Source of the DNA: Pedobacter sp. MC2016-14
GTDB lineage: Bacteria; Bacteroidota; Bacteroidia; Sphingobacteriales; Sphingobacteriaceae
Reading direction: 5' to 3'
Length of the DNA stretch: 64,000 bases
Assembly: GCF_020991475.1 (NCBI RefSeq)
Contig: NZ_JAJMPA010000002.1
Coordinates: 682,001-746,000, forward strand
Position 1 is the stretch's first letter. The number at the start of each line of letters is the position of its first letter. Positions 1-7,832 of this stretch are shown here, piece by piece. Made by a program: the position numbers and the translations under genes. The notes beneath the pieces were generated by a model. It was not told the DNA's origin. It searched no databases and saw only the letters and a list, made by a program, of their open reading frames with translations.

Positions 1-1363
1 CCTGAATGCAATTGCAAGAAAGAATGCAAAAGCACAAGCAGCTGTGGAGAAGGCGACATTGTACCTTATTTTTGCAGCCTCTATTAGTTTCCTTATCTTA
101 TTTAGCTTTATTGTTAATTTTCCTGGTTTTGTAGCCAATCCGCTCCATGAGTTTATAATGGCCATAAAAGAGGTGAGCCGTAAGAATTATAAGCAAAGGC
201 TCGAATTTCATAACAATGATGAATTTTCTGAATTGGCTGAAGCATTCAATGCGATGACAGCATTGCTTGCTGAATGGGAGAATAGCAATTTGGCAGAGCT
301 TAAGTCAGAAAAACTTAGAATTGAAGCCATCATTGAGCAGATGGATGATGCCATTATTGGAATTAACCATAAGCAGGAAGTGTTGTTTTTAAATAAAGTT
401 GCGGCGGGATTGCTTAATTTGAACAAAAATGATGTACTTGGAAAAAATTCTAAAGAATTGGGCCTTAAGAATGACCTGCTGAAAAGGATTTTGGAAACTA
501 CTGACCACAGCAATCCCCTAAAAATTTACGCAGATCACAAGGATTCTTATTTTCAGCTGGACAGCAAGGAAATTGTGATCCCTAATTTTGACCGTCAGGA
601 ACAAAGTGTATTGATTGCAGCAACAAAGTCGGCAGGAACAGTATATGTGCTTAAAAACATTACTGAATTTAAAGAGTTGGATGAAGCCAAGACTAATTTT
701 ATAGCTACAGTATCACATGAATTAAAAACACCATTGGCATCCATCAAGATGAGCCTCAAACTTTTAAGTGACAATAGGGTAGGTGAGGTAAATCAGGAAC
801 AGCGGCAATTGCTGGAGCATATAAAGGAAGATAGTGACCGGCTGTTGGGTATTACCGGTGAATTGTTAAACCTGGCGCAAGTAGAGACAGGTAATTTACA
901 GCTCAATTTTGTAAGGACCAATCCGTTGAAGATAGCGGTTTATGCTATGGATGCGGTTAGGTTTCAGGCAGAACAGAAATCTATCCTATTGGAACTGATT
1001 TGCCGTAATGATTTACCCGATGTAAACGCAGACATTGAAAAAACCGCTTGGGTGATGATTAACTTTCTGTCTAATGCATTGCGTTATAGCCCTGCTAAAT
1101 CAAAAGTGATTGTTCAGATTGTGGAACTGGATGGAAACATTGAGTTTTCTGTCAGGGATTTTGGCAAGGGAATAGATGAACAGTATCGTGAACGCTTGTT
1201 TGACAGGTATTTTCAGGTGCCAACAGATGGGTATAACAAATCTGGATCGGGACTGGGATTAGCGATTTCTAAAGACTTTATTACGGCAGAAAATGGAAAA
1301 ATATGGGTTGAAAGTGAAATTGGTGTGGGTAGCAGGTTTTGCTTTTTACTTCCTGCATTTTGA
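1..1363 (+). CDS. HAMP/PAS sensor histidine kinase, 3' part (5' end outside window)
   Basis: The reading frame is open to the left edge, so the gene starts upstream; the GTG at 44 is only the first possible start inside the window. Visible in order: one membrane helix (codons near 62-135), a HAMP linker, a PAS-like segment, a HisKA box (VSHELKTPL, phospho-acceptor His codon at 716-718), an N box (NFLSNALRYSP), and G boxes (DFGKGID, GSGLGLAIS). This is the complete cytoplasmic core of a KinB/NtrY-like membrane sensor kinase. The periplasmic sensor is missing, so the signal cannot be inferred. The stop codon (1361-1363) overlaps the -33 element of the following tRNA promoter. No partner regulator is visible downstream; it may lie upstream of the window. 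Confidence 0.93.
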   Translation, partial: LNAIARKNAKAQAAVEKATLYLIFAASISFLILFSFIVNFPGFVANPLHEFIMAIKEVSRKNYKQRLEFHNNDEFSELAEAFNAMTALLAEWENSNLAELKSEKLRIEAIIEQMDDAIIGINHKQEVLFLNKVAAGLLNLNKNDVLGKNSKELGLKNDLLKRILETTDHSNPLKIYADHKDSYFQLDSKEIVIPNFDRQEQSVLIAATKSAGTVYVLKNITEFKELDEAKTNFIATVSHELKTPLASIKMSLKLLSDNRVGEVNQEQRQLLEHIKEDSDRLLGITGELLNLAQVETGNLQLNFVRTNPLKIAVYAMDAVRFQAEQKSILLELICRNDLPDVNADIEKTAWVMINFLSNALRYSPAKSKVIVQIVELDGNIEFSVRDFGKGIDEQYRERLFDRYFQVPTDGYNKSGSGLGLAISKDFITAENGKIWVESEIGVGSRFCFLLPAF

Positions 1364-1389
1364 AATCTGCATAAAAAAGCCTAGGTTTG
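1359..1389 (+). promoter_or_regulatory. Bacteroidota-type promoter for the tRNA
   Basis: TTTG at 1359-1362, 19 bases, then TAGGTTTG at 1382-1389. This fits the known Bacteroidota consensus TTTG-N19..21-TAnnTTTG. The predicted start near 1396 leaves about 20 bases of leader before the mature tRNA. The -33 box overlaps the kinase stop codon. Confidence 0.8.
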
Positions 1390-1415
1390 CAACCTGCAAA
1401 TGAAAAAATGCATCG

Positions 1416-1489
1416 GGGCCATTAGCTCAGTTGGTTAGAGTAGAAGACTCATAATCTTTTGGTCGATGGTTCGAGCCCATCATGGCCCA
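1416..1489 (+). tRNA. tRNA with CAT anticodon (elongator Met or Ile2)
   Basis: A full cloverleaf can be folded by eye. Acceptor stem GGGCCAT (1416-1422) pairs with ATGGCCC (1482-1488), with A1489 as discriminator. The anticodon loop is CTCATAA with CAT at 1450-1452. The T arm is GATGG-TTCGAGC-CCATC (1465-1481). CCA is not encoded. The first acceptor pair is G-C and the anticodon stem lacks three consecutive G-C pairs, so it is not the initiator. CAT tRNAs can be elongator Met or, after lysidine modification, Ile2; I cannot separate these by eye. Confidence 0.95.
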
Positions 1490-1490
1490 C

Positions 1491-1525
1491 AACCCCTCCT
1501 TACAGTCCGTAAAGAGGGGTTTTTT
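1491..1525 (+). terminator. rho-independent terminator after the tRNA
   Basis: Inverted repeat AACCCCTC (1491-1498) / GAGGGGTT (1514-1521), with an inner TTAC/GTAA pairing, followed by a T run to 1525. It starts two bases after the tRNA. Confidence 0.85.
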
Positions 1526-1620
1526 CTTTCCAAATATTTATAAGCCTTTATCTCGTAGCTTAAAGTATGTTTTGATTCGAGCCCAATAGGGGGGCATGTT
1601 TGTTGGGAATAATGTAAAGC

Positions 1621-2103
1621 CTATTTCGGTCTAGAAAAAGAAAAATTATAAGTTAGTCGAAGCCCTAGAACAGTTGTGTTTTCGTAAGGGTCTACTTTAA
1701 TTATTTCTCCATGAAGGTCTATGTCTATAAAATTCCGTCTGGAACCTACCAGTTGATATCCTATAGCTACAGAAGGTCCAACTCCGGCATAAACATCACC
1801 TCCAATATAGGCTATCCCACCGAAAAGCAGGTGAAATCTAGGTATTGGATAATACTTTCCTGAAATACCTAAATATCCATTATAAGGCGTTTCTAGGCCA
1901 ATCGATGGTACTAAAGAAATTCTGTTTGCAAGTTTTATTTCGCCTTGCAATCTAGCACCAATTCCACTTTCGCGATTGTATGAGCCCGTTTTCGAAACAT
2001 TTATTGCTGGACCGAGGCCTAAAGCATTTTTAGCCTGCCCGTAGGCAGTATTTATGGAAAAATGAATATAACAAATGAAAAATGGAACGAGTAGTTTATA
2101 CAT
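1621..2103 (-). CDS. small outer-membrane beta-barrel-like protein
   Basis: A 160-residue protein with a signal peptide of about 22 residues ending at AYGQA. The remainder alternates polar and hydrophobic residues and is rich in Gly, Tyr and Ile, in short strand-like segments (for example LHLLFGG-like and VLGLRLTYNF), as in small Bacteroidota outer-membrane proteins. No catalytic motif is visible. It stands alone between the tRNA and the ATP-grasp gene. A possible -7 box (TACATTTG) lies on the minus strand at 2196-2189, without a well-spaced -33. Function unknown; the class assignment is inference. Confidence 0.7.
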   Translation of the reverse strand: MYKLLVPFFICYIHFSINTAYGQAKNALGLGPAINVSKTGSYNRESGIGARLQGEIKLANRISLVPSIGLETPYNGYLGISGKYYPIPRFHLLFGGIAYIGGDVYAGVGPSVAIGYQLVGSRRNFIDIDLHGEIIKVDPYENTTVLGLRLTYNFSFSRPK

Positions 2104-2391
2104 TGATTAATTATTAGTTTTTATGCCTTAACAATATCATTTAGCATGTGATAAAGGCAGCAATGACCGGCTATTTAAAAATGTTTGGCAAATGTAGTCA
2201 CACCTGTTCAAATGCTAGGTAGTTCTATCAAATTAAAGTACCAACGCTATAATCCAGAGTAACCGGTAAATTAAAAAATAGCTTATCGCAATTGATGCTA
2301 TGATAGCAATGAACTTTAAGGGTTTTTCGCCTCATTAGTGACTTTTATTGTAGGTTGCGCTTATTTTTTAAAGATATCTTTGCTTTCAATT

Positions 2392-3441
2392 TTATGACCA
2401 TTTCTGCGCCAGCATATTGGTTAATAGTGAGCCAAAGTCCCATCCTATTGCTCTTGCTGCTAATGCAGTTAAACTATCTTGATCCATTCTATGGGGGCGA
2501 CTGGCGCCAGTCATGTTAGGTTTCATATTCAGGTCAAATAAAAAGTATTTGCCCTGATCATCGGCTCTGCAGTCGATCCTGATCGGCGCTTTGCCGTCTA
2601 TAATTGAACCCGCTTGTGCACATTCATCACTGACTAATAGAATCGCTACTGAATTTTCCTCGCATTCCTCCAAAACTGCACTGTTGTTGACGATAGCGAC
2701 TACTCCATTATAAGGCGCAATGCCATTTTCATGATTAAACCGTTTTACGGTAGGAAGGCTCCAGTGCTTGTCTTTGATTACCATCCGTTCATCAATGAGG
2801 TATGATCCTGGAGGCATAACAGTTAAAGTTACTTCCTGACCTTTTAGGTATGGCTCAATGTATACCGCAGTTCCATAAAGATCTGCATCAAACATTTCCT
2901 GTAAAATTTTATCCAAAGCCGGCTGATTATTGGCCATTGATACGCCCTGACTTCCACGACCCCTGATTGGTTTGACTACTACCGGAAATGAAAATTCCAA
3001 TCTGTAGTTGTATTTATTATCAGCATCGACCATTAAGGAATCCGGCACGGGCAGATTGTTTTTTCTAAGCAGGTTATTAGCAAATAGCTTATCGTCATAT
3101 TTATCTGTGTCACCTGGCCGCTGTCCTACTATTTCCACCTTTCCGATGTAACTCTGGATAGGATGCCCTTCATAAAGTACGGTGTTCAGCCAGAATGTGT
3201 TCGCCCCTTTTGCCATAGCGGATTCAATTCCTTCAACATCGTCAGGGAACACCCAGTCGTAATCATTATTAACTAAGGGATGTTCTACTGGTGTAATTAT
3301 GCAGATATTTTTGCTTTTCAAAGAAAATGCAATATCTGCACCGCTATCAGAATACCCTCCCGGTTTCATAGGTTTCAAGATTCCATACTTGACAGGGGGC
3401 GGACTTTTTTGATATAATACTGCAACCTTCGATTCACTCAT
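2392..3441 (-). CDS. ATP-grasp ligase, D-Ala-D-Ala ligase-like
   Basis: 349 residues. The middle contains the ATP-grasp core: PVVVKPIRGRGSQGV (lysine-glycine loop binding ATP), an IEPYLKGQEVTLTV strand with an acidic residue, and a C-terminal FDLNMKPNMTG segment matching the family's metal-binding D-x-N position. D-alanine-D-alanine ligases and related amino-acid ligases have this order. The essential chromosomal ddl would normally sit among cell-wall genes; here there are none, so a stand-alone peptide or amino-acid ligase is more likely. The substrate cannot be read from sequence. Cytoplasmic, with no signal peptide. The start is the first ATG after a stop-rich, AT-rich spacer. Confidence 0.8.
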   Translation of the reverse strand: MSESKVAVLYQKSPPPVKYGILKPMKPGGYSDSGADIAFSLKSKNICIITPVEHPLVNNDYDWVFPDDVEGIESAMAKGANTFWLNTVLYEGHPIQSYIGKVEIVGQRPGDTDKYDDKLFANNLLRKNNLPVPDSLMVDADNKYNYRLEFSFPVVVKPIRGRGSQGVSMANNQPALDKILQEMFDADLYGTAVYIEPYLKGQEVTLTVMPPGSYLIDERMVIKDKHWSLPTVKRFNHENGIAPYNGVVAIVNNSAVLEECEENSVAILLVSDECAQAGSIIDGKAPIRIDCRADDQGKYFLFDLNMKPNMTGASRPHRMDQDSLTALAARAIGWDFGSLLTNMLAQKWS

Positions 3442-4085
3442 TTTGTCTTGTATTTATTGCTGCCTTAAATGTAGGATAACCTCAAGATAATTGATCAGTT
3501 CTACGTTCAGATTCTATACAAATAGAATAAATTAGAAATTAACAAAGTAGTTTTAATCGAATTTTAATTCAATGTTGACATAAGCTTTACCTGAGAAAAA
3601 CGGGAGTTGTCGAATAGTAGGAATAATATGAAAGATAAAATGTCATTGGTAATGGGGTAATTGCTAAGGGAGTGTCGATCAGCAGCCTGGCTCTATTGAA
3701 AATATTCGGATGGAAACTGATAATGGTACAGTAGAGGCAGAATTTTTCGGAGTTGATTAAGACAAACCAGCAAGATTCCATCTATTAAAAAGTTATAGCA
3801 ACAAACGACATCAGATTCAACGCCTATTCTTGGCCGTATCAAAAGCAGAATGAAGGCAAAGAAAAGGCATAGAACATCCACAGAAAGCGCATACGTTGTG
3901 TGGATTTTCTGTGCGTTTGCTGTGGGATTGCTCTGGGTTTTCTGTACGATTGCCTGGGTCCTCATATATACGTTACTACTATGAATCCACCAGAAGTCCA
4001 TCAGGAGGTTTGTATTTAACTTAAAAGAAATATATTTGTGGCAGGTCATTGTTGGGCCTTGGTAAGGTTTGCTTTTGGCGCTTTC
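3442..4085. other. long intergenic region with imperfect repeats upstream of the PUL
   Basis: No convincing gene in about 640 bases. From 3876 to 3967 there are nested imperfect repeats: ATCCACA/TGTGGAT inverted (3876-3882, 3899-3905) and a 33-bp-phased direct repeat beginning GGRTTTTCTGTRCG at 3902 and 3935. ACAGAAAGCGC (3880-3890) is the exact inverse of GCGCTTTCTGT at 4078-4088, which runs into the HTCS-type site. The region may hold further regulatory sequence. Confidence 0.5.
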
Positions 4086-4151
4086 TGTACAAAAACAAAC
4101 CATTTCTGAACAAATCCATACCATGGTTAAAGTGGTGTTTGGCTACTTTTG
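4086..4151 (+). promoter_or_regulatory. HTCS-type operator plus -7 box (site A)
   Basis: Two half-sites 21 bp apart: TGTACAAAAACAAACC (from 4086) and TGAACAAATCCATACC (to 4122). The -7 box TACTTTTG lies at 4144-4151, with 21 bases between. The first start codon is at 4184. Sites B and C (21527 and 24131) have the same layout. Confidence 0.75.
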
Positions 4152-4183
4152 TGCCATAAGTCGTTAACTAACCAAATGAACGT

Positions 4184-5758
4184 ATGAAGAGAACTCACCA
4201 CAGATTTGTAGTCAAAACTGTCTTGGTTGTATCGCTTTGCTGCCCAATATTTATAAGTGCTTCAAAATATAATGTTGTCCATAATAAAGGAAATGATCAG
4301 GTAAATTACACCTCCTTAAAACCAAAATACAACAGCAAAACCGTACTGCGTAATCCTTTAAATGGTTGGGTGATGTATGCTTCACGTAGCGCTGATGAAT
4401 CTTATTGGGATACGGAGTATTTTGTACCACAATTAAACAAGAAAGTAAAGGCCCTGGATTATGCTTCTGCATGTTATATCCGTACGAGTTGGTCTTCATT
4501 GAATCCCAAAGATGGTATGTATGCATGGAATGATCCAGGTTCCCGGATTGCAAAGCTAATTAAGGGAGCGGAGAAGAGGGGATTACCCATAGCTTTCCGT
4601 ATTGTGGTAGATGGACGGGACCAGGGTCAGAATACACCACAGTTTGTTTTTAAAGCTGGTGCTAAATATTATTTGGAAAATACGGAACATCCGGATAGGC
4701 AGACACCTTACCCTCAGGATCTGGTATTTAAAAAGTATTACACAAAATTTATAGAGGCGCTGGCTAAAGAATTTAATGATCCAGTACGTACCGCTTTTAT
4801 TGATGCCTATGGTTTAGGTAAATGGGGCGAAGCACACCATGTGGTTTACCAGGATCCGAAAATTGCCACTTCTGAAGATACAGAAAAACTAAAAGAAGAA
4901 GTATTTGATTGGGTAACGGATTTATATTCACGAACCTTTACTAAGGTGCCTTTAGTGATTAATTATCACCGTTTGGTAGGCCATTCTGAAAGTTGGGCTG
5001 CAGCTAATCCAAATAGCGATAGGCTCTTGGTTAAAGCAATTGAAAAAGGCTATAGCCTTAGACATGATGCTTTCGGGATGACAGGTTACTATCAGGGTTG
5101 GGAAAAAGACTTCGCCAGGAAATGGAACTTTAAGCGCCCCATAATTATGGAAGGGGGCTGGATTACATCCCGTACACATCGGTATTGGACAGACCCAAGT
5201 GGTAAGTACAAGGAGGGGCATGCCGAAGACGTCCGACAGGGAGAGTATGAGGCTTCAGCAGAGGCTCATGTAAATATGATGGATTTTCGTTCTGGAGATA
5301 CTGATTCCTGGTTTGAAAAGGCTTTTTCATTGGTGCAGGGCTTTGTTTCTGAAGGTGGTTATCGTTTATATCCTGATCAAATTAACCTTCCCGACCATAT
5401 CAAATCCAATGCCTCAGCAAAGATTACACATCGCTGGAAAAATATGGGTTGGGGATATTTTCCCAACAACATTCCGCAATGGAACTATAAATATAAAGTG
5501 GCTTTTGCATTACTGGATGCAGAAAATAAGGTTAAAAGAATTTTTGTAGATAAGGAAAGTGAGCCATCAAATTGGCTGAAAGATAAACCCTTGACTTATG
5601 ATTTGAAAACTACTGTTGATTTACCCGTAGGTAAATATTCCTGGGCAGTAGCCATTGTTGACACCACAAAAGAAAACCGGCCAGCTATTAAATTAGCCCT
5701 TGATGCTGAAGTTACGGCGGGTGGATGGAATAGGCTTAATGACCTGCAGGTTCAATAG
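4184..5758 (+). CDS. secreted DUF4832-type barrel protein, probable glycosidase (copy 1)
   Basis: 524 residues with an N-terminal signal peptide (about 1-26). The protein resembles DUF4832/DUF4874-type proteins and is closely similar to the one at 30484-32046. The body looks like a TIM barrel with a C-terminal beta-sandwich (from about 410). Two glutamates sit in motifs arranged like clan GH-A catalytic residues: E216 in GLGKWGEAH (acid/base position) and E323 in IIMEGGW (nucleophile position). That role is inference from motif shape and order. It is the first gene of the first PUL transcription unit, 33 bases after the -7 box at 4144, so it should be under HTCS control. No substrate can be assigned. 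Confidence 0.8.
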   Translation: MKRTHHRFVVKTVLVVSLCCPIFISASKYNVVHNKGNDQVNYTSLKPKYNSKTVLRNPLNGWVMYASRSADESYWDTEYFVPQLNKKVKALDYASACYIRTSWSSLNPKDGMYAWNDPGSRIAKLIKGAEKRGLPIAFRIVVDGRDQGQNTPQFVFKAGAKYYLENTEHPDRQTPYPQDLVFKKYYTKFIEALAKEFNDPVRTAFIDAYGLGKWGEAHHVVYQDPKIATSEDTEKLKEEVFDWVTDLYSRTFTKVPLVINYHRLVGHSESWAAANPNSDRLLVKAIEKGYSLRHDAFGMTGYYQGWEKDFARKWNFKRPIIMEGGWITSRTHRYWTDPSGKYKEGHAEDVRQGEYEASAEAHVNMMDFRSGDTDSWFEKAFSLVQGFVSEGGYRLYPDQINLPDHIKSNASAKITHRWKNMGWGYFPNNIPQWNYKYKVAFALLDAENKVKRIFVDKESEPSNWLKDKPLTYDLKTTVDLPVGKYSWAVAIVDTTKENRPAIKLALDAEVTAGGWNRLNDLQVQ

Positions 5759-5777
5759 AAATTTTTTGCAAAGGGAG

Positions 5778-7832
5778 ATGAAAAGGATATTTTTAATGCT
5801 GTTTGTTTTAAGTGTTTTTTGCTCAGCTTATGGGCAAGGCCGCTATTACAGTCGTTTGGAAAAAGACACTTTGGTTATAGGGAACAAATGGATAGAGCGA
5901 AAATTTTACTGGAATAATGGGAATGTAATAACTTACAGCCTAACGGATAAAAATGCCAAACAACAATGGTTTAATAGATCCAAAAATCCAGATTTTCAGT
6001 TCACAAAAGACACTGCCACATCAAAAGGATCATATGCTGTAAAAGAAATCAAAGGAACATCTATTCAGCCGGAATACCTGGCTATAGAGGTGATTTCAAT
6101 GTGCGGCACCTTAGCAATTAAAAAAGTATATCGGATTTATGAAGACAGTCCGGTGATAGCCTGTGACATTTACTTAAAAGGAAGTACAAATCTACCGGTA
6201 GTTGCTAAACAGGCCAATGCGGCCGACAGAAAAAATATTGAGTTTGCGGAAGATATGAAGTCGCAGCAGATGACGGCAATATTAGATCAGATCAAATTAG
6301 ATGGTTTTCATTGGCAAACCAAAATTGTTGAGTTTTTTGATGTAACGGATTGGAACAATAACCTGTTACAGGAAAGAAATATTATTCCATACCGCAAAAC
6401 CTCTTACAGAGGGAATTTACTGGTGGCTCATAATAGCGAAATTAATAGAGGTTTTTTCTTTTTGAAGGAAGCGCCAACATCTAGTGTACAGTTGGCTTAT
6501 CAGGGTGATGATTTTACAACCGATTTTAGCCATTTTGCGGTTACCGGATTGGGCTTAACTGCAAAGGACATCAAAACAGACGTCTGGGCCAAAGCTTACA
6601 GCAGCGTAATTGGTGTATATAGTGGTACTGAACTTCAGCAATTAATGGCGTTGCGTAGCTATCAGAAGAATATCAGGAAGTTGTTGCCAGAACGTGATGA
6701 AATGGTAATGATGAATACCTGGGGGGATCGAAGTCAGGATGCGAAGGTAAATGAGAAATTTACTTTGTTGGAAGTAGAAAAGGCTGCTCAACTAGGACTG
6801 TCACATTTTCAAATAGATGACGGTTGGCAAATAGGTAAAAGTCCGAATTCTGCTGTGGCAAAAGGTTCTTTCAAAAATATCTGGGATAATCCATCATACT
6901 GGAAACCAGATCCGGCTAAATATCCTAGGGGTTTGCATCCGGTAGTAAAAAGGGCCAAAGAACTGGGAATAGAAATCTGCCTTTGGTTTAATCCAAGCGT
7001 ACAGAACGATTATGCGGATTGGGAAAAAGATGTACAAGCATTGGTGGATCTGCACAAAGCGTACGGTATCCGAACTTATAAGATTGATGGTTTGGCTATT
7101 CCAACCAAACAATCAGAAATTAATCTCCGCAGGTTGTTTGATGGCGTGTTGCTAAAGACCAATAATAAGGTGGTGTTTAACCTGGACGCAACCGCTGGCA
7201 GAAGAGCAGGATATTATACTTTTAACGAGTATGGGAATATTTTTCTAGAGAATCGTTATACGGACTGGCAGAATTATTATCCGTATTGGACTTTGCGAAA
7301 TTTATGGCAGTTGTCCAGGTATGTTCCTGCGGAGAAGTTGCAGATCGAGTTTCTAAATAAATGGCGAAACACAGATAAATATGGCAGTGACTTATTTGCG
7401 CCAAACAACTACTCTTTTGACTATCTTTTTGCGACTACTATGGCCGGGCAGCCGCTGGCATGGATGGAAGGTACAGGATTGCCCATTGAAGCATTTAAAA
7501 TTAAGGATTTGATTGAAGCTTATCGGAAGATTCAGCACGATTTCCATCTGGGAACAATTTTGCCTATTGGAGATGAGCCTTCTGGTAGATCCTGGACGGG
7601 TTTTCAATCTTTAAAGGATAACAAAGGTTACTTCATTTTTTACAGAGAGCATACAGCGGAATCTGTTGGATCAATAAAAACATGGTTGCCTGCGGGAACT
7701 AAACTGATATGTACGCCAGTATTAGGAAACGGAAAATTAATGAATACCGAAGTAAGTAGAGCAGGTACGATACAAGTAACACTACCACGCATCAATGACT
7801 TTGTAATGTACCGTTACGAAATCATGAAATGA
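5778..7832 (+). CDS. GH36-like alpha-galactosidase family protein
   Basis: 684 residues from the ATG at 5778, preceded by AAGGGAG and followed by a good signal peptide (FLMLFVLSVFCSAYGQ); an earlier in-frame ATG at 5700 lies inside the upstream gene. An N-terminal beta-sandwich is followed by a barrel with the melibiase-type signatures QIDDGWQIG and YKIDG; D437 in the latter is the expected nucleophile of a retaining GH36 enzyme. The usual second aspartate may be the one in ENRYTDW, but the surrounding motif is not canonical, so substrate preference is uncertain. The stop overlaps the next start (ATGA at 7829), which indicates translational coupling. Periplasmic; likely removes alpha-galactosyl or related sugars. 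Confidence 0.85.
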   Translation: MKRIFLMLFVLSVFCSAYGQGRYYSRLEKDTLVIGNKWIERKFYWNNGNVITYSLTDKNAKQQWFNRSKNPDFQFTKDTATSKGSYAVKEIKGTSIQPEYLAIEVISMCGTLAIKKVYRIYEDSPVIACDIYLKGSTNLPVVAKQANAADRKNIEFAEDMKSQQMTAILDQIKLDGFHWQTKIVEFFDVTDWNNNLLQERNIIPYRKTSYRGNLLVAHNSEINRGFFFLKEAPTSSVQLAYQGDDFTTDFSHFAVTGLGLTAKDIKTDVWAKAYSSVIGVYSGTELQQLMALRSYQKNIRKLLPERDEMVMMNTWGDRSQDAKVNEKFTLLEVEKAAQLGLSHFQIDDGWQIGKSPNSAVAKGSFKNIWDNPSYWKPDPAKYPRGLHPVVKRAKELGIEICLWFNPSVQNDYADWEKDVQALVDLHKAYGIRTYKIDGLAIPTKQSEINLRRLFDGVLLKTNNKVVFNLDATAGRRAGYYTFNEYGNIFLENRYTDWQNYYPYWTLRNLWQLSRYVPAEKLQIEFLNKWRNTDKYGSDLFAPNNYSFDYLFATTMAGQPLAWMEGTGLPIEAFKIKDLIEAYRKIQHDFHLGTILPIGDEPSGRSWTGFQSLKDNKGYFIFYREHTAESVGSIKTWLPAGTKLICTPVLGNGKLMNTEVSRAGTIQVTLPRINDFVMYRYEIMK

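Noticed and set aside
1416-1489. Initiator tRNA-fMet
   Set aside because: The first acceptor pair is G-C and the anticodon stem lacks the three G-C pairs of initiators.
3902-3967. TTTTCTGTRCG repeats as further HTCS operators
   Set aside because: They share the GTAC-like core only; the AACC part and the 21-bp phase are absent.
3587-4124. Two overlapping minus-strand open frames (64 and 143 codons) in the intergenic region
   Set aside because: Composition is Cys/Tyr/Phe-rich without domain pattern, no plausible promoter, and they run through the repeat cluster and the HTCS site.
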